Shown here: piece after piece, positions 28,034-39,548 of the stretch
How the letters are laid out: each line of letters opens with the position of its first letter
Numbering within the stretch: the stretch's first letter is position 1
Origin: Pascua guehoae
Taxonomy: Eukaryota; Basidiomycota; Tremellomycetes; Trichosporonales; Trichosporonaceae
Length of the DNA: 64,000 bases
Reading direction: 5' to 3'
NCBI GenBank assembly: GCA_001600415.1
Contig: BCJX01000001.1
Coordinates: 2,923,532-2,987,531 of the forward strand
Notes under the pieces: model-generated
The model's input: only the letters and a program-made list of their open reading frames with translations
Database searches by the model: none
Told to the model about the DNA's origin: nothing
Made by a program: the position numbers and the translations under genes

Positions 28034-30780
28034 ACTTTGCACAAGCGGGAGGTGCCGCCTGTACTCAAAAGAGGGCGCATAGGTAAGCGACTCGACTGTC
28101 ATGCCTGGACGAGACCCGAAGTGGTGCCCAACGTTTATCCCTGGTGTGGGCTTGGCAACGGCAATAACCACACGTTTGCCGCTAGTTAGGCGGATGCCCC
28201 GGCCCGCGCCCATTGAGCCCCAGACGCCTTATTGTGTGCACTGCTGGGGCTCCTAGAGTCGTCTGTACCGTATTGTGGGTGCGCGTCAAGGAGACGAGAG
28301 GAGATTGGTGACGGGCGCCGAACAGGTTGTGAAAAAGAGTACCCTTTACCGAACGTGTCCATATGTCATGTCGTGCCACAAGACCCTGAAGGACATGTGC
28401 TGGTGCCTGAACACGTTTGCGGCCCGACCTGACCTGCTGGATGGAGGCATTCGTATTACACCAGAGGCTATTCCACTCTCTTCTTTCCCACCTCTCTCTC
28501 TCTGCACCCTCTAGCGCCCTGTTCGCCCTGTTGGGCCGTGCTAGACCCCGCAAAACCCCGCACAAAAGAACCCGCGTGCGCGCGTGCCGAGCTCGTGCCC
28601 GCCCCAGAGGTCTTTCGAGCTGGTCTGTGCTGCCGATCAAGCGGCCACAGGCATGGCACTGTACTAGGGTTTGGATCAGGATCGGAAACATGTGCCATGG
28701 AGGCGCTTCAAAGCCCGCAGCCTGGGTCGGTCTGGCCGACAAGCTCTGCACAGCCTGGGACGATGGCCTGGAGGCGCCAGGTAGCAGCCCAGGATTGTCG
28801 GATTCACGGCTCTTACCCGACACTTTGGCGCGCGACATCGTTTCCAAACTGCGGCTTGTGACGGCAATCGTCTCTGCGTGTCCTGGCAGGCGCCGCTGCG
28901 CCACATACCTAGATGGCTAAAATAGCGCCCTGCCAAGAAGATGCAACTCGTACACCTCCGGTTAATCATTGGCGGACCCCGCACTCCCCATCGCTCGACC
29001 GTCGTCTCGAGCGGGCCATTATTCTTCTCGCAGTGCATGGGTAGTGCATCGAGTGACCACTAGTGGTAGAGCAAGAGCCATTTTGTGGGGGTAATCAGAC
29101 CGTGCGCAACAAGTGTATTCCAATCGCGCTAGGGCGTAGGCTGCGCCATTGGGTGGAAAAGTCGCTGCGTATCGATGCCATGCCCCCCACATACGGGTCC
29201 CCGCATGTGAACACTACCAGTTTGTTCACCTCCAGCACATTGTGGTCTGTGCTTTTCCGTGGAACAGACGGGACGGGATACGGGTCGGGGCATCGGAACG
29301 GAGGACTGTCACCATGAGCTCCATCGCAAACTTGCGTTGCGGGCCGTTCTCCGTTCGGTGGCGACACGCTCGCTTGCAATGTGCGACACAGTCTCATGTC
29401 TAGGCCATGCTGTACACCTCCGCGCCAACGTAGGACAGGACGATCCGGCTTCGCTGGTCCCCTTGACTGAAATGTGCCGTGTCTGAGTATAGGCTAAAGA
29501 CACCGCATCTCGCCAATCACTGTCGACCCATAAGGGGCCATCTTCATGAGGTGCTGAGGTCCTGCCGCGGTGGAGGTGGCGGAGGTGGCGTTTGTGGCGT
29601 GGGGTAGCGCAGGCCTGCCCACATCATGGAAGGTAGCAGCGCGATCGCAGCAGCAACGTCCTGAACTCTTGAACTCTCTGCGCAAGCAGCCTAGACGCCT
29701 CGACTCGCTCCGTCTTATCAGGACGCCATTCGAGATACCAGACCCCAGACGAACGCGACGTTGGCGACAGGGTGGGGGCTAGTGCCGTAATGTCGAGGTA
29801 TGTGTGGCGGAAAACGCCGATTGTGGGGTCGATGGGGATGTCTTCACCGGTGCCAAAAGCAAGTCGTAGCCGGTAACACTGTCTGCTCTTCATGCACTGC
29901 CAATCTAGCGCTGATGGGGTCTCTGAAAGAATGCATTTCCTTCTTTCTTAGCTTGCTCAATGCTCTACTCTCCACTGAGCGTACCCCATTCTGGCCGAAA
30001 GGATACGCTGCTTGAACTCAAAAGCTTTGTACGTGTTGACGGCACGCCACTGCTTCTGATGGCATTGATGGCCGTGACATGTGTCCAGCATGTGCCCGTC
30101 ATGTGCCAGCATGCGGCAAGCATGTGCCCACAATGGTCCCATGTGAGCGGTCGTCGTCGAAGGGATCTCGGCGCCTCGGCCCGCTGTACGATCGCCGACT
30201 GGTCCATGTCTTGGCGTCAGCTACTGGTGCCTTATGGGCCAAGAGCAGCGTGGGGAGGCGTTTGGTGGCAGACGGAGCCAATGACCTCTGGCATGCGCCT
30301 CCGCCCACTAAATACTAGCCGCCGACCATACTGATCTACACCCGCGCTAACCCACTAACCAGGCTTACAGACCAGTCCTTCTGTGCTAGTTATTCATGTT
30401 ATGCTTGGATCATGTTTGGATCGTGTTCTTAGCCCAGGTTCTTCCGCGGCACCTTGGCAGGCACACAAGCCAACTGCACCTAGGAACCTGGACCAATCTG
30501 CTGGAACGGTAGTACGTTCTGTGGTACCATCTCCCAGTGATCCCGGGCTAGGCTTTGCCATAATCACGTCCGCAGGTCGGCGGCAGGTTGTTAAATTGTC
30601 CCCGCCTGTTCTGGCCAGCAGTCGCCATAAACCAACCCGAGTGATTTCGCATTGCGGGGCAAAGGCACGCGACCGCGGCTGACACCAGATGTGCAGGAAA
30701 AGGGAACGCCATACCTGCCCTTTGTCCACTCCATGCCACTGCATCTCGTTGCTTTGACTCATTACCGTTCATGGCCCTTG

Positions 30781-30840
30781 CATTTGTGGAGTGTCCCAGA
30801 CCCACCACTGCGTTTGTGGAGTGCCCCAGACCCACCACTG
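30781..30840 (+). repeat. 30-bp tandem duplication
   Basis: Two adjacent 30-bp units, each ending CCCAGACCCACCACTG and beginning C(A/G)TTTGTGGAGTG, with two differences. Confidence 0.7.
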
Positions 30841-31664
30841 GGAATGACATCTGGGTCAGTGGCTGTAACCTGCCACATACCGCACTCTCCCGACCTATAT
30901 CAGCCTGGTTGCAGATCTTTTCAGCAGCCCACATCTGAACGGGGCAGTGTCCATCATGGGCTGTGCTGATAATCAGCCCCGGCGGCGCTCCACACGATCG
31001 AGGCGAGGCATGGTATAGGCTCACCAACTCTATTGCGGTACATATATATTCCCAGCAAAAAGGCTTGGCGGGATCTGGAATCCCAGATCACGTCCGCCCA
31101 TCCGTGGAATGTTGACAGCACCGCAGAACTGTGGGCCATATAAACAAGAGACAATGGACACAGCGCACCAATAGCGACGGGGACAGCTAACAACGATGCA
31201 TTGCATGAGCACTGCTTTCCTATTCATCATCCGTGGCACCCGATCTTCCAACGAAGATTCCAGGCTCCCAGCGATCTCCACGGGGCAGTGCTGTACTGAC
31301 CAGGACAGCAATGGGGACCTGGTGGCGCTGCAACAGGTTGAACATGTTGCACACGCAGCGTCCAACGAGCAGCATCAATGTGGCATCTACGCTGTTCCTG
31401 TGGTAGATCTTGCCTCTTCGCCCTGTCCCCAGTCCCATGGCATAAGAAGCAGTCCGAGGCAGTGTTCCCAGAGCCATCTCACCTGCCCCTTCTCACCCGC
31501 TCATCTTTCACCACCACATCCGCCTGATCTACCTTACTCCCCGCCATCGCATTCAGTATCAACCACGTCGTCCTGATCCTACTCACTCTCCCCCCCACAC
31601 TCTTCGACTGTCCCGTTCTTCCCGCGCATAGCTTTTAGTACAAACCACGTCGTCCCACATAGCA

Positions 31665-33701
31665 ATGAAACCCGCCGCTGTGCTTGTGAATCTCTTCCTC
31701 CTCGCGGCAGCCGCCACCGCTCTCCCGCAGGCCCCTCCTCGTCTCCACCACCTCGTGGCCCGACAGGGGCCGTCCCCCGCGGGCGGCTCGGGTAGCGGCG
31801 GCTGCGACGCTGGGTGGGGAATCTGCCCGAGCGGCGGGTGTGCGGGTGTCGGTGGCATTTGCTGTGGTGCGGGGAAGGGATGGTGCGGCCCGGGGTAAGT
31901 GACCACCAACAAGAAGGCCAAAGCATAGCCCAAAGTACACGGGCGTCAGTGCAGCAGCTGACCGCCAGGACGACGTGCACCGACACCGGATGCTGCCCCG
32001 CGGGGTCCACCTGTCGTGAGTCAAGCCGCTCGTGCCGCCAGGGCTACCCGAGGCGCACGTGCAGAACGCTGACGCTGATACCCAGCCCCCACACCGCCCT
32101 CGGTTCAGCAGCCCCTCAAGACGCCCTCCAACCCCGGCCCGGGCCCCACCGGCCCGAACTCGGGCACCCCCGCGGGTCCACCAGGCAGCGGCGGCTGCGA
32201 CGCGGGCTGGGGCCAGTGCCCCGGCGGCGTCGGGTGTGCGATTGTCGGGTCGACGTGCTGTGACAACGGCCGTGGCTGGTGTCGTCCAGGGTAAGCGTGT
32301 TCGTCCACTCGGACCAGCCGCTGACAACAAGCACTCAGTGCTCGCCGGGCGGATGCTGCCCCATCGGGCGGTCCTGTCGTATGTCCACTAGCCATCGCCT
32401 CGCGATGCTGACCCGCAGCGCCGACACCGCCAGAGTTCTGGCAACCCTTCAGGCCGCCTACGCCGGGACCGTCGGGTGGACCTTCTCCTGCTGAGCCTTC
32501 GCCTGCGGGTCCGTCGCCTGCTGAGCCTTCGCCTGCTGGCCCCTCTCCTGCCGAGCCTTCGCCTGCGGGCCCTTCCCCGGCTGGCCCATCGCCAGCGAAC
32601 CCCTCGCCGGCTGGGCCATCCCCTGCCCAGCCTTCGCCCGCTGGCCCGTCTCCCGCTGGCCCGTCTCCCGCTGGCCCGTCTCCTTCTGGCCCCGATGCAA
32701 GTAAACCATCGCCCGCAGGCAGCGATGATGGTGCCAAGGCCGGCCAGGACGGGAAGAAGGACGGAAATGACGACAAGAAGAGCGGTGGCGACAATGACCA
32801 GAAGAGTGGAGGCAACGACCAGAAGGCAGGGGGCAATGACCAGAAAGCTGGCAACAACGACCAAAAGGCTGGCAGTAACGACGGCAAAAAGAGCGGCGCC
32901 GGAAACGACGACAAGAAGGCCGGCAACGATGACAAGAAGGCCGGCAACGACGACATGAAGGCCGGCAACGATGGCAAGAAGACCGGCNNCGGCAACGACG
33001 ACAAGAAGACCGGCAANGATGACAAGAAGGCCGGAAACGACGACAAGAAGGCCGGCAACGATGACAAGAAGGCCGGCAACGATGACAAGAAGACCGGTAA
33101 CGACGACAAGAAGGCCGGCAGCGACGACAAGAAGGCGGGCAACGATGACAAGAAGACCGGCAACGACGACAAGATGGGCGGCAAGACCCCCGCAGCCGGC
33201 GACAACAAAGGCCCGGCCGGCCAAGACGACAAGAAGGGCGGCACCAAGGACGGCAACGCGGCCGGCGGCGGCAACGGTGCCAAAGCGGGCCAGGATGGCG
33301 GCAAGACGGGCGGCAAGACGGACAAGGGTGGTGGGGACGACAATGCGGGCGGAGAGTGCGGGACATGCCACGCGGACGCCGGCGCGATCGCCTGGGTCCG
33401 CGACCGGCTCGCACAGGCGCAGGCCGACGTGGCTGCGCTTTCTGGTCTGCTGTGCGGGGCGGACGATGGCACAATGGCTGGTCCGGGCGGTGCCAAGGCC
33501 GGAAAGACGCCCCAGGACAAGGCGAAGAATCCCAAAGCCGGCCCCGACGGGGCTACCAAGGCGCCCAAGGAGCCCGCGACGAAGGAGCCCAAGGACGACA
33601 CGGGGTGCGCGTGTGCGGATGCGTGGGTCGGCGCCCAGCTCGCGGCGCGGCGGGCAGAGGTCGACGCACTCACTGGGGTTCTGTGTGCGCTTGGCGCATA
33701 G
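31665..33701 (+). CDS. Modular secreted cysteine-rich repeat protein
   Basis: Five exons, 31665-31894, 31970-32016, 32086-32290, 32332-32378 and 32419-33701, give about 603 residues (three bases undetermined). A signal peptide ([20 protein letters not shown]) is followed by two copies of one module. Copy 1 is [28 protein letters not shown] and [13 protein letters not shown]; copy 2 is [29 protein letters not shown] and [13 protein letters not shown]. Each module is encoded by the same exon pair, the second being a 47-nt exon, so the copies arose by exon-pair duplication. Then come PSPAGP/PSPAEP repeats, a long run of NDDKKAG heptads and two C-terminal helical units bracketed by Cys ([18 protein letters not shown]...LLC and [16 protein letters not shown]...VLC). 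Probably an extracellular or wall protein. No family is recognised; the cysteine pattern loosely recalls fungal CCPxG modules. Confidence 0.75.
32478..33190 (+). repeat. In-gene tandem repeats (PSPAGP then NDDKKAG)
   Basis: The first half repeats CCTTCGCCTGC(G/T)GG(C/G)CC-type units. The second half repeats a ~21-bp unit coding NDDKKAG, drifting from NDQK to NDDKK. Undetermined bases at 32988-32989 and 33017 show that the assembler had trouble here, so copy number in the true genome may differ. Confidence 0.8.
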
Positions 33702-34263
33702 GATCGGGTGGCTGGCACGATGGTCGTGGCAGAATCGCAAGCGTAAAGGAGTCGACAAAACTGAACAATGTCTTTGAATAAGTATGACGGACAGTTGGAC
33801 AATGGTGCTGGCAATGGACAGTAGGACAATGGTACTTGAAAATGGACAATAGGGATAGGAATGCAATCGCTCTGATGTTGGATGGGCGGAGATGGCGGCC
33901 GAACACTGTTAGCTTCGACTGCATTTGCTGTGAGTGGAGTCAGAGTGCTGCGAGTGTCGATTGACGGTTCGGGGGGCTGTTAGAGCGCCCATCGAACATA
34001 TGGGCATGTTTGTCAATATCGATGAAAACAACACCCCACCACTCTCGTGGTAGCGTCTCCTATCCCCGCTTGCGGGTTCTGGTGCGGGTGAAACCTGTCA
34101 CACAGTCGCTTTGGATCCTGGTGCACATGCCTCCACATGGATACCTTCAGCATCTCGTCTACAGCGTCCCCCATCGCTCTATGCTCCCTGCCAATTCTCG
34201 TGTGATTCCCGTGCATTCTCATGTCCAGCGCATCGGTCGTATCGGTCGTTGAGCTCTTCCGTG
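33702..34263. other. Convergent intergenic region
   Basis: 560 bp between two genes that end toward each other. Short repeats of GGACAATGG/GGACAGT near 33788-33850; nothing else. Confidence 0.5.
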
Positions 34264-36032
34264 TTACTCTTTGCCTCCAAGTTGCTGGTCGTCTGTGTGC
34301 GGCTCTTGTGCTTCCCGGTGGTCGTTTACCTGGTGTAGCCGATCTGTGCGTAGCTCCCCGGCGGTCCTTTCCCACCCGTCATTGATTCCCCGAGCGTCCC
34401 AGCCCTGCACAAAGCCCTGAGTCCAATCGCGATTATTGACCTTGGGAATACGAGCGACAACGTCTGCGACTCGCTGCCGGTACGGTAGTGATCCCCCCAG
34501 GTGTACCTTGGAATAGAAGTTGGAAGAAGGCTTCATCCGTATCGGGGTCGAGTTGGGCAACTTCTTGGGCTGGCATGACTGCCAGAGCGTCGTCTCCAGC
34601 ACTTTTTGAGGGGTCTTGGGCACGTGTGCGGAGGGAGCGTGGAACACCTTGGGCCAGCCAGTGTGCCAGAGCGTTGTGCGGACCAGAAGCCGGGGGAAGA
34701 GACGCGTCTGACTCTGGAGTGTTCACGTACGACTCAAGAGCGGCGAGGAAGTGGATACTGGCCAGGCAATTTGAGTGTGAATGAGGACCCTCCCGACCAC
34801 TGGGGTCAGGTTGTAGCCCCTCAGCGGCCTCAGCCCGGGCAGCGTCGGTGCTCAGTGGTTGGGAGCGTTCAAGTCGATCGACCATGCCATCTCCACGGGG
34901 CGCATTTCTCCCCAATCTCAAAGGAGGCAGCTGCGACAGAGGGACAGCCACAGGCGGCCGAGACCCGACTTGGGGGAGAGCACCGGGCACGGGTGCCTTC
35001 ATAAGGGGTGGCGGTGGTGTCGCCTGACTCTCTCGGTGCAGCGGAGCACTGGTGGCGCTGGCCTCGAAGGAACATGGATCGTCGCCGCACGTCTGGCACT
35101 GGCGTACAGATCCGACAGCGTCAACGATACAGAACCATCGACCTTCGGCGCATTGCTTGCAGGCCTGGTGTGCAGGGACAAGGGTGTGTTCGTCTTGGTG
35201 GAAGAGGAATGTCTGGGCGTTAGGCATCGTGTGACAGGAAGAGAAGCACAGAGTGAGCACTGACCATCCAAACGACCTTTGTCTCGTCCTCGGGCTCAAA
35301 ATGGAGCCCTGTCGATGGATCGTACGTCGCGATTTGGTGCCGGAATCGCGCTGCCACATCGCGAGAGAGCCGCTCCATGAAGGGGAAGCAATTGCACAAT
35401 TTCTCGTACCAGTTGACGGTCGGAGGGCTGAGGATGGCCAGAGGTCGGTGGAAGCCAGAAATGTTTGCAGAGGCTTTGGGACTGCTCGTTGAGCCGTCCA
35501 GGCGAGAGCCATCAATGGTGGAGGCTGGATCTGTCGTGGCGCACGGCACCACTGCGTTCGGGCCGTCACTTCCGTGGGTAGTGGAGGCGAGGGCAATAGG
35601 CGTATCCCCCTCTCGGTTGTGTGAGCTAGCGGTGTGTGTAGTGCAGTCGTCGTCGGACGGCGCGGACTGAGCACATGAGTTCAAGTTGAGGGCGGTTGGC
35701 ATCGGGTGGTGGCTGTTGGTGCTGTCCAAGGCAGACACCGACGCGCTAGCATTGTCATGTGCGGTGGTGGCGTGGTCCACCACCAAAGCAGCAGCAGGGG
35801 GCGACATCGGATCCGGGTGGTGGTCAGAGGATGGTGTTGGCGAGCTCGTGCAGTTGGACGCAGATGAGCTGCTTGGCTGCCCATCAACGACAACAAGGTC
35901 ATCATCGCTGTCAGGCTGGATAGCCACTGGTGACCGAGGTGCAGACACGACACTCCATGTCGTGCTGGGCGTGCCGGGTGGCGAGGCAGAGTTTGAGTGC
36001 GAGGACAAAGGTTCAGGTGTCCTGTCTATCAT
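34264..36032 (-). CDS. Hypothetical protein with a variant six-cysteine (Zn2Cys6-like) cluster
   Basis: Family not recognised. Exon 1 (35265-36032) encodes a Ser/Thr/Asp-rich N-terminus (residues 1-180) and an ordered piece (ISGFHRPLAILSPPTVNWYE, then FMERLSRDVAARFRHQIATY). A 52-bp intron (GTCAGT donor, CCTAACGCCCAG acceptor) joins TFLFHQDEHT. Residues ~274-303 hold C-x2-C-x6-C-x10-C-x2-C-x4-C (ACKQCAEGRWFC ... CQTCGDDPC), close to the fungal binuclear zinc cluster but in mid-protein, less basic and with a short last loop. The end is uncertain. Without further splicing the frame stops at 34433 (515 aa). A 43-bp intron (34464-34506) would lead to DVVARIPKVNNRDWTQGFVQ and a stop at 34264 (557 aa), which looks more protein-like. 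A nuclear DNA- or protein-binding role is possible but unproven. Confidence 0.6.
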
Positions 36033-36692
36033 GAGTATGGTCGGTCTGCAAGGCGAGTGGTGGGTGTTGTAGGGTAGGTGGAAGAGAGTTGGAGAGTTCT
36101 AAGCAGGTTAAACCTCAGTCAACTGGCCGCTTGGCAAGCGTGTGCACAGCATCTTTGATGACAAGGATGGAGAGCAATGCAATGTGCTCCCTCCCGCACG
36201 CGCCCGTCTGCAAACCCTAATCTACTGTTCCACTGTACACAATCTCACCCCGCACGTGAGCCGCGGGGCTCCAGGAGACATGCCATCATGACTCTCTTCC
36301 TGGATTTCTTTCAGTGTTTGGGTCTTGTGCTGCATGTGCTGGCAAAACAGAGCCCTTGCCTGCCTGCTGCATGATGCTCAATCGCTCGTTGGTTGTGCGC
36401 GTTGCAAGCGATAAGGTATGCATTTCTCACGACCAGAGGCAAACAACAGACGGCATGCGACGAGTCACAAATGGATGTGACGTGTAGACAGGCACCTGTT
36501 AGACTACGGGTTCGTAGCTTGCCACCATGGTGTTGCTAGTCTTGTGCCTAGTGCGCGCCGGTTGTAGATCCTGGTTGCTCTCACCCTTTCCCATCTTCAT
36601 CCTAATTCACATCCCAACTCTTCTCCTCCCTCCATTCTTCCTTCTTCTTCGTCTTTTCTATACGTGTCAGTCACCTCTCTTATCCTTCAACA
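36033..36692. other. Divergent intergenic region
   Basis: 660 bp between divergent genes. The right-hand part is C/T-rich (36580-36690), as expected of a leader. No exon is supported. Confidence 0.5.
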
Positions 36693-37472
36693 ATGTTATC
36701 TCCAGCAACGACCAAAGTAGGCTCATTTACAAACTCTAGCCCCACTTACCATAGCCATCTCCTCCTCCTCGCAATGGCGCCGACTCTTTGGACACGACCG
36801 CGTCATCCGAGTTGCGCGAGCGCCGCCTCCACGACCTCCTAAGCGAGTACGGTATCGATCTCAGCAACGTCGGTGCGGAGGATCGCGAAGTCGTCGAAGA
36901 GCTTGCTCGGTACATTGTCAAGATCGAGCTTTGGATTGACGAAGGGGATCGCGAAGCACAAGCATGGATGACCAAACGGGCACAGCTGCGCTCGTGGATC
37001 GCTTCGTCGCGCGCGATGCTGCAGGAGCGTGTGCATAAGATCAATCCCCCGCCCAAGTGGCCGTTGCTCGAGGGTGAGTCTTGCTCGCGCGCCGCAGCGA
37101 CCTTTCTGTACTCACGCGGTAGTCGTTCTGGTCGTCCATGTCGTCGTCCTCATCGCGTCGTGCCTATTCGCCTCCTACGCCTCGTAAGTCCAACCAACCA
37201 ACCACTGGTGTCCAAGCTGATGAGTTAGCCTGCGATCGCATCCCATCTGGTGGTACGGAATGTCCCTCCACCCGCTCTGGTTCTGGGGTGCATCCATCGG
37301 ACTGGCAATGATGGGCAAAGCCCTCACGAGCGCGGGACCATCCGTGGGGGATCGGCGCACTTCATCCGTCTTTCGCTCCATCCTGACCCTCGCCAAGTGG
37401 ATCTTCTTCTTTCACCTCGTCACCGCGCTCGTGTCGAAGAACACACTGCAGAGCCTGCACGATGTGTTGTGA
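36693..37472 (+). CDS. Small membrane protein resembling the 2TM domain family
   Basis: Proposed exons 36693-36716, 36755-37073, 37123-37183 and 37229-37472 give 215 residues. The N-terminal half is charged and probably helical (LRERRLHDLLSEYGIDLSNV, EDREVVEELARYIVKIELWI), with coiled-coil character. Three hydrophobic stretches follow: VVLVVHVVVLIASCLFASYA, LWFWGASIGLAMMGKAL and ILTLAKWIFFFHLVTALV. The pattern of a His-containing first helix, a polar turn with WWYG, and a Trp-rich second helix recalls the 2TM domain, but that is a weak match. Exon 1 and its 38-bp intron are the least certain part; they supply the only ATG that keeps the frame open. Function unknown. Confidence 0.6.
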
Positions 37473-37850
37473 AATGCCGAATCGGGTTGTTGCAGCGCGA
37501 TGGCGTGTCAAGGGGGAAAAGCGTCGTTGGTGCCTGCGCAGAGAGTAGTTCATAGGGCGTGTTCATGTAGCGAAGAGCAATGGGTGGTCTGTAGTGTCTT
37601 GTCAGTATCATAGTCACCGCCAGGCGTCGCAGGCTCCGAATGCATCGCCAGCTGTGTCGCATGGCCGCACGCTCGTCTGTAGCATGCGGCAGCGCAGCTG
37701 TCGCTGTCGAGTGGCGACGTGGTGACTGGCAACGGGGCGGAGTCGCCCTATTCCGCCTCCACCAGGCACCGCTTAACTCGACACACAAATGCCGGTGGCC
37801 ACCATCGCCCAGAACCCCTACCACACCGTCTCCCACGAAAAGCGACGGCG
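37473..37850. other. Short intergenic region
   Basis: About 380 bp between two co-directional genes. No feature beyond a CCGCC-rich leader before 37851. Confidence 0.45.
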
Positions 37851-38904
37851 ATGGCGAGCGCGGCGCAGCAAGTACGCTGCAAGGCCGAGCTCATCGCGGC
37901 CTTTGTGCAGAGACGATATGCTGTACATGCAGCATCCGCAAGGTCTGCAAGGCCGATGCTCGTGTCCATGCAGGGCCCGCAGGGCGCCGGTGAGCCAAGG
38001 GAAGTTGACAGAACAGGGGCTGACGGCAGGCAAGAGTAGCCTGGCGGCCGCGCTCGTTGACGCGCTGGCCGAGTGCGAGCTGAAGTGTGCGGTCGCGTCG
38101 ATGGATGGTAAGTTGCGCGTGGGGGCGATGTGGTGGGTGAGAAAGCAGTGGTGCGGTAGTGTGGTGGCGCTGCGCTTATGGTGCAGCGCTTCCCACCGCC
38201 GCCGGGAGGCATCTCCGGCGGTCATGGTTACTTCAGTCAGCATCATTAATGCCGCAGACTTCTACCTCCCACACGCCGGCTTGAAGGCCCTCGCCGCTGC
38301 ACACCCCACGAACGCGATGCTCGCCGGGCGTGGGCCGCCGGGCACGCATGACGTAGAGCTTTTAGGCTCTGTGTTGTCCGCGCTACGCCGCGCGTCTCCA
38401 TCGGAGACGACGCCGGTGGAGCTGCCCGTGTTTGACAAGAGCGCACATGATGGCGAGGGCGACCGCGCGGGAACATTATCGCTCACATCCCCGCTTGACA
38501 TGTTTGTTCTCGAAGGCTGGAGTCTGGGATTTGCGCCGCTCCCAGAGGCCGAGGCGAGGTCGCGGTGGGCGGCGAGCGGCGTGGCGCGGCAGCACGAGTT
38601 TGCGTCGATCCAGACGATCAATGCCAACCTCCGTCAAGTGGCGGAGTGCACTGATGCGGTATTTGATGCTCACATAACGGTCCGGCCGCTCGACTACGCA
38701 TACGTCTATGGCTGGCGGACCGAGCAGGAACACAAGATGAAGGCCAAGAATGGAGGCAAGGGGATGAGTGACGAGGCCGTGAGGAGGTTTGTGGATCGGT
38801 ACATGCCCATCTACGAGGTGTTTGGGGACCACAGGCGGATGAGGCCGACGCTGTGCCTCACGTTTGATGAAAACCGGCACGTTGTGCGCTCCGAGGAGAC
38901 GTAA
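37851..38904 (+). CDS. P-loop kinase of the Tda10/glycerate kinase-like group
   Basis: ATP-dependent small-molecule kinase, related to yeast Tda10 (YGR205w) and plant-type D-glycerate 3-kinase. Exons 37851-37989, 38030-38107 and 38258-38904 give 287 residues, the family's size. The Walker A motif, GPQGAGKSS (residues 42-50), is itself created by the first splice junction. It is followed by SMDDFYLPHAGL after the second splice, where the Asp-Asp pair is the Walker B-like/substrate element. Later conserved blocks are GRGPPGTHDVELL, LPVFDKSAHDGEGDR, FVLEGWSLGF and DAVFDAHITVRPLDYAYVYG with WRTEQEH. These match the family in order. The physiological substrate of the fungal members is not established, so glycerate kinase activity is only a possibility. 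Confidence 0.88.
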
Positions 38905-39548
38905 GGTCTCTCGGAGATGGGAAGGACGAGTCGGCTTGTCGGTGTGAACAGTAGGCGGTGAGCAGCTGTTTCTTGTGGACATGTAGCAGGCAGCAGTATG
39001 AAACTGTGGTCCGCTCTCTGTCGAGTCCGGCTAACCTTCACGACGCGGGTGAAATCGGACTCTTGACAGGATGGGGACGCTCCTTGGACAGACAGGCGGT
39101 GTGGCCTGGTGACGCGCCTCACGCGACTTCAGACGCACCGTGTTCGGTCAGATAACTGCCCCACAACATGGGGATGCTGGAACTGACCGATCGGCAGAGC
39201 TAAAAGTTTGGGCCCGAGGTAGACATGCATAGCACGTAGCTCGTATGTACAGAGCGAGAGAGAGAGGGATCTACCTGGGCTGGGTTGGGTTGGGGACCCG
39301 CGGGCGCGGATGCAGATTGCGCTCGTGCGCGCACGTAGGAGATGTCCGACGATCACGGCGGCAATTGTCTTCCGAAGTATCATTTCGGCTACTCTCGGCA
39401 ACCTTTGGCCCTCGAACGCGCAACGCGCCTCCTTTCAACATTTACTTTAGTCGACCGAAACGCACGTTGGCCAGAGCTCTTTGCATGCACAAATGTCGCT
39501 CTTGCTGTTGCCTCCCGTGTTGGCCCTTACCGCCTCTACCACTCGCCC
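38905..39548. other. Upstream region of the Zn2Cys6 factor
   Basis: 640 bp. It contains a GA-run (GAGCGAGAGAGAGAGG near 39252). The reading frame of the next gene is open for ~200 bp upstream of its proposed ATG, so a longer N-terminus cannot be excluded. Confidence 0.45.

Larger units (their letters stand above)
27962..31664. other. Long gene-poor interval
   Basis: 3.7 kb with no supported gene. A minus-strand frame at 29624-29893 (internal ...RSSGVWYLEWRPDKTERVEA) looks protein-like but has no start or splice partner, so it may be a relic. It also contains a CATGTG-rich block (30073-30145) and a perfect-length 30-bp duplication (30781-30840). The last ~150 bp are the CT-rich leader of the next gene. 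Confidence 0.5.

Noticed and set aside
32105..33829. 574-codon frame on the minus strand, Pro/Ser/Leu-rich
   Set aside because: It is the antisense of the repeat-rich secreted protein; absence of stops follows from the repeat composition, and the plus strand has signal peptide, splice sites and cysteine modules.
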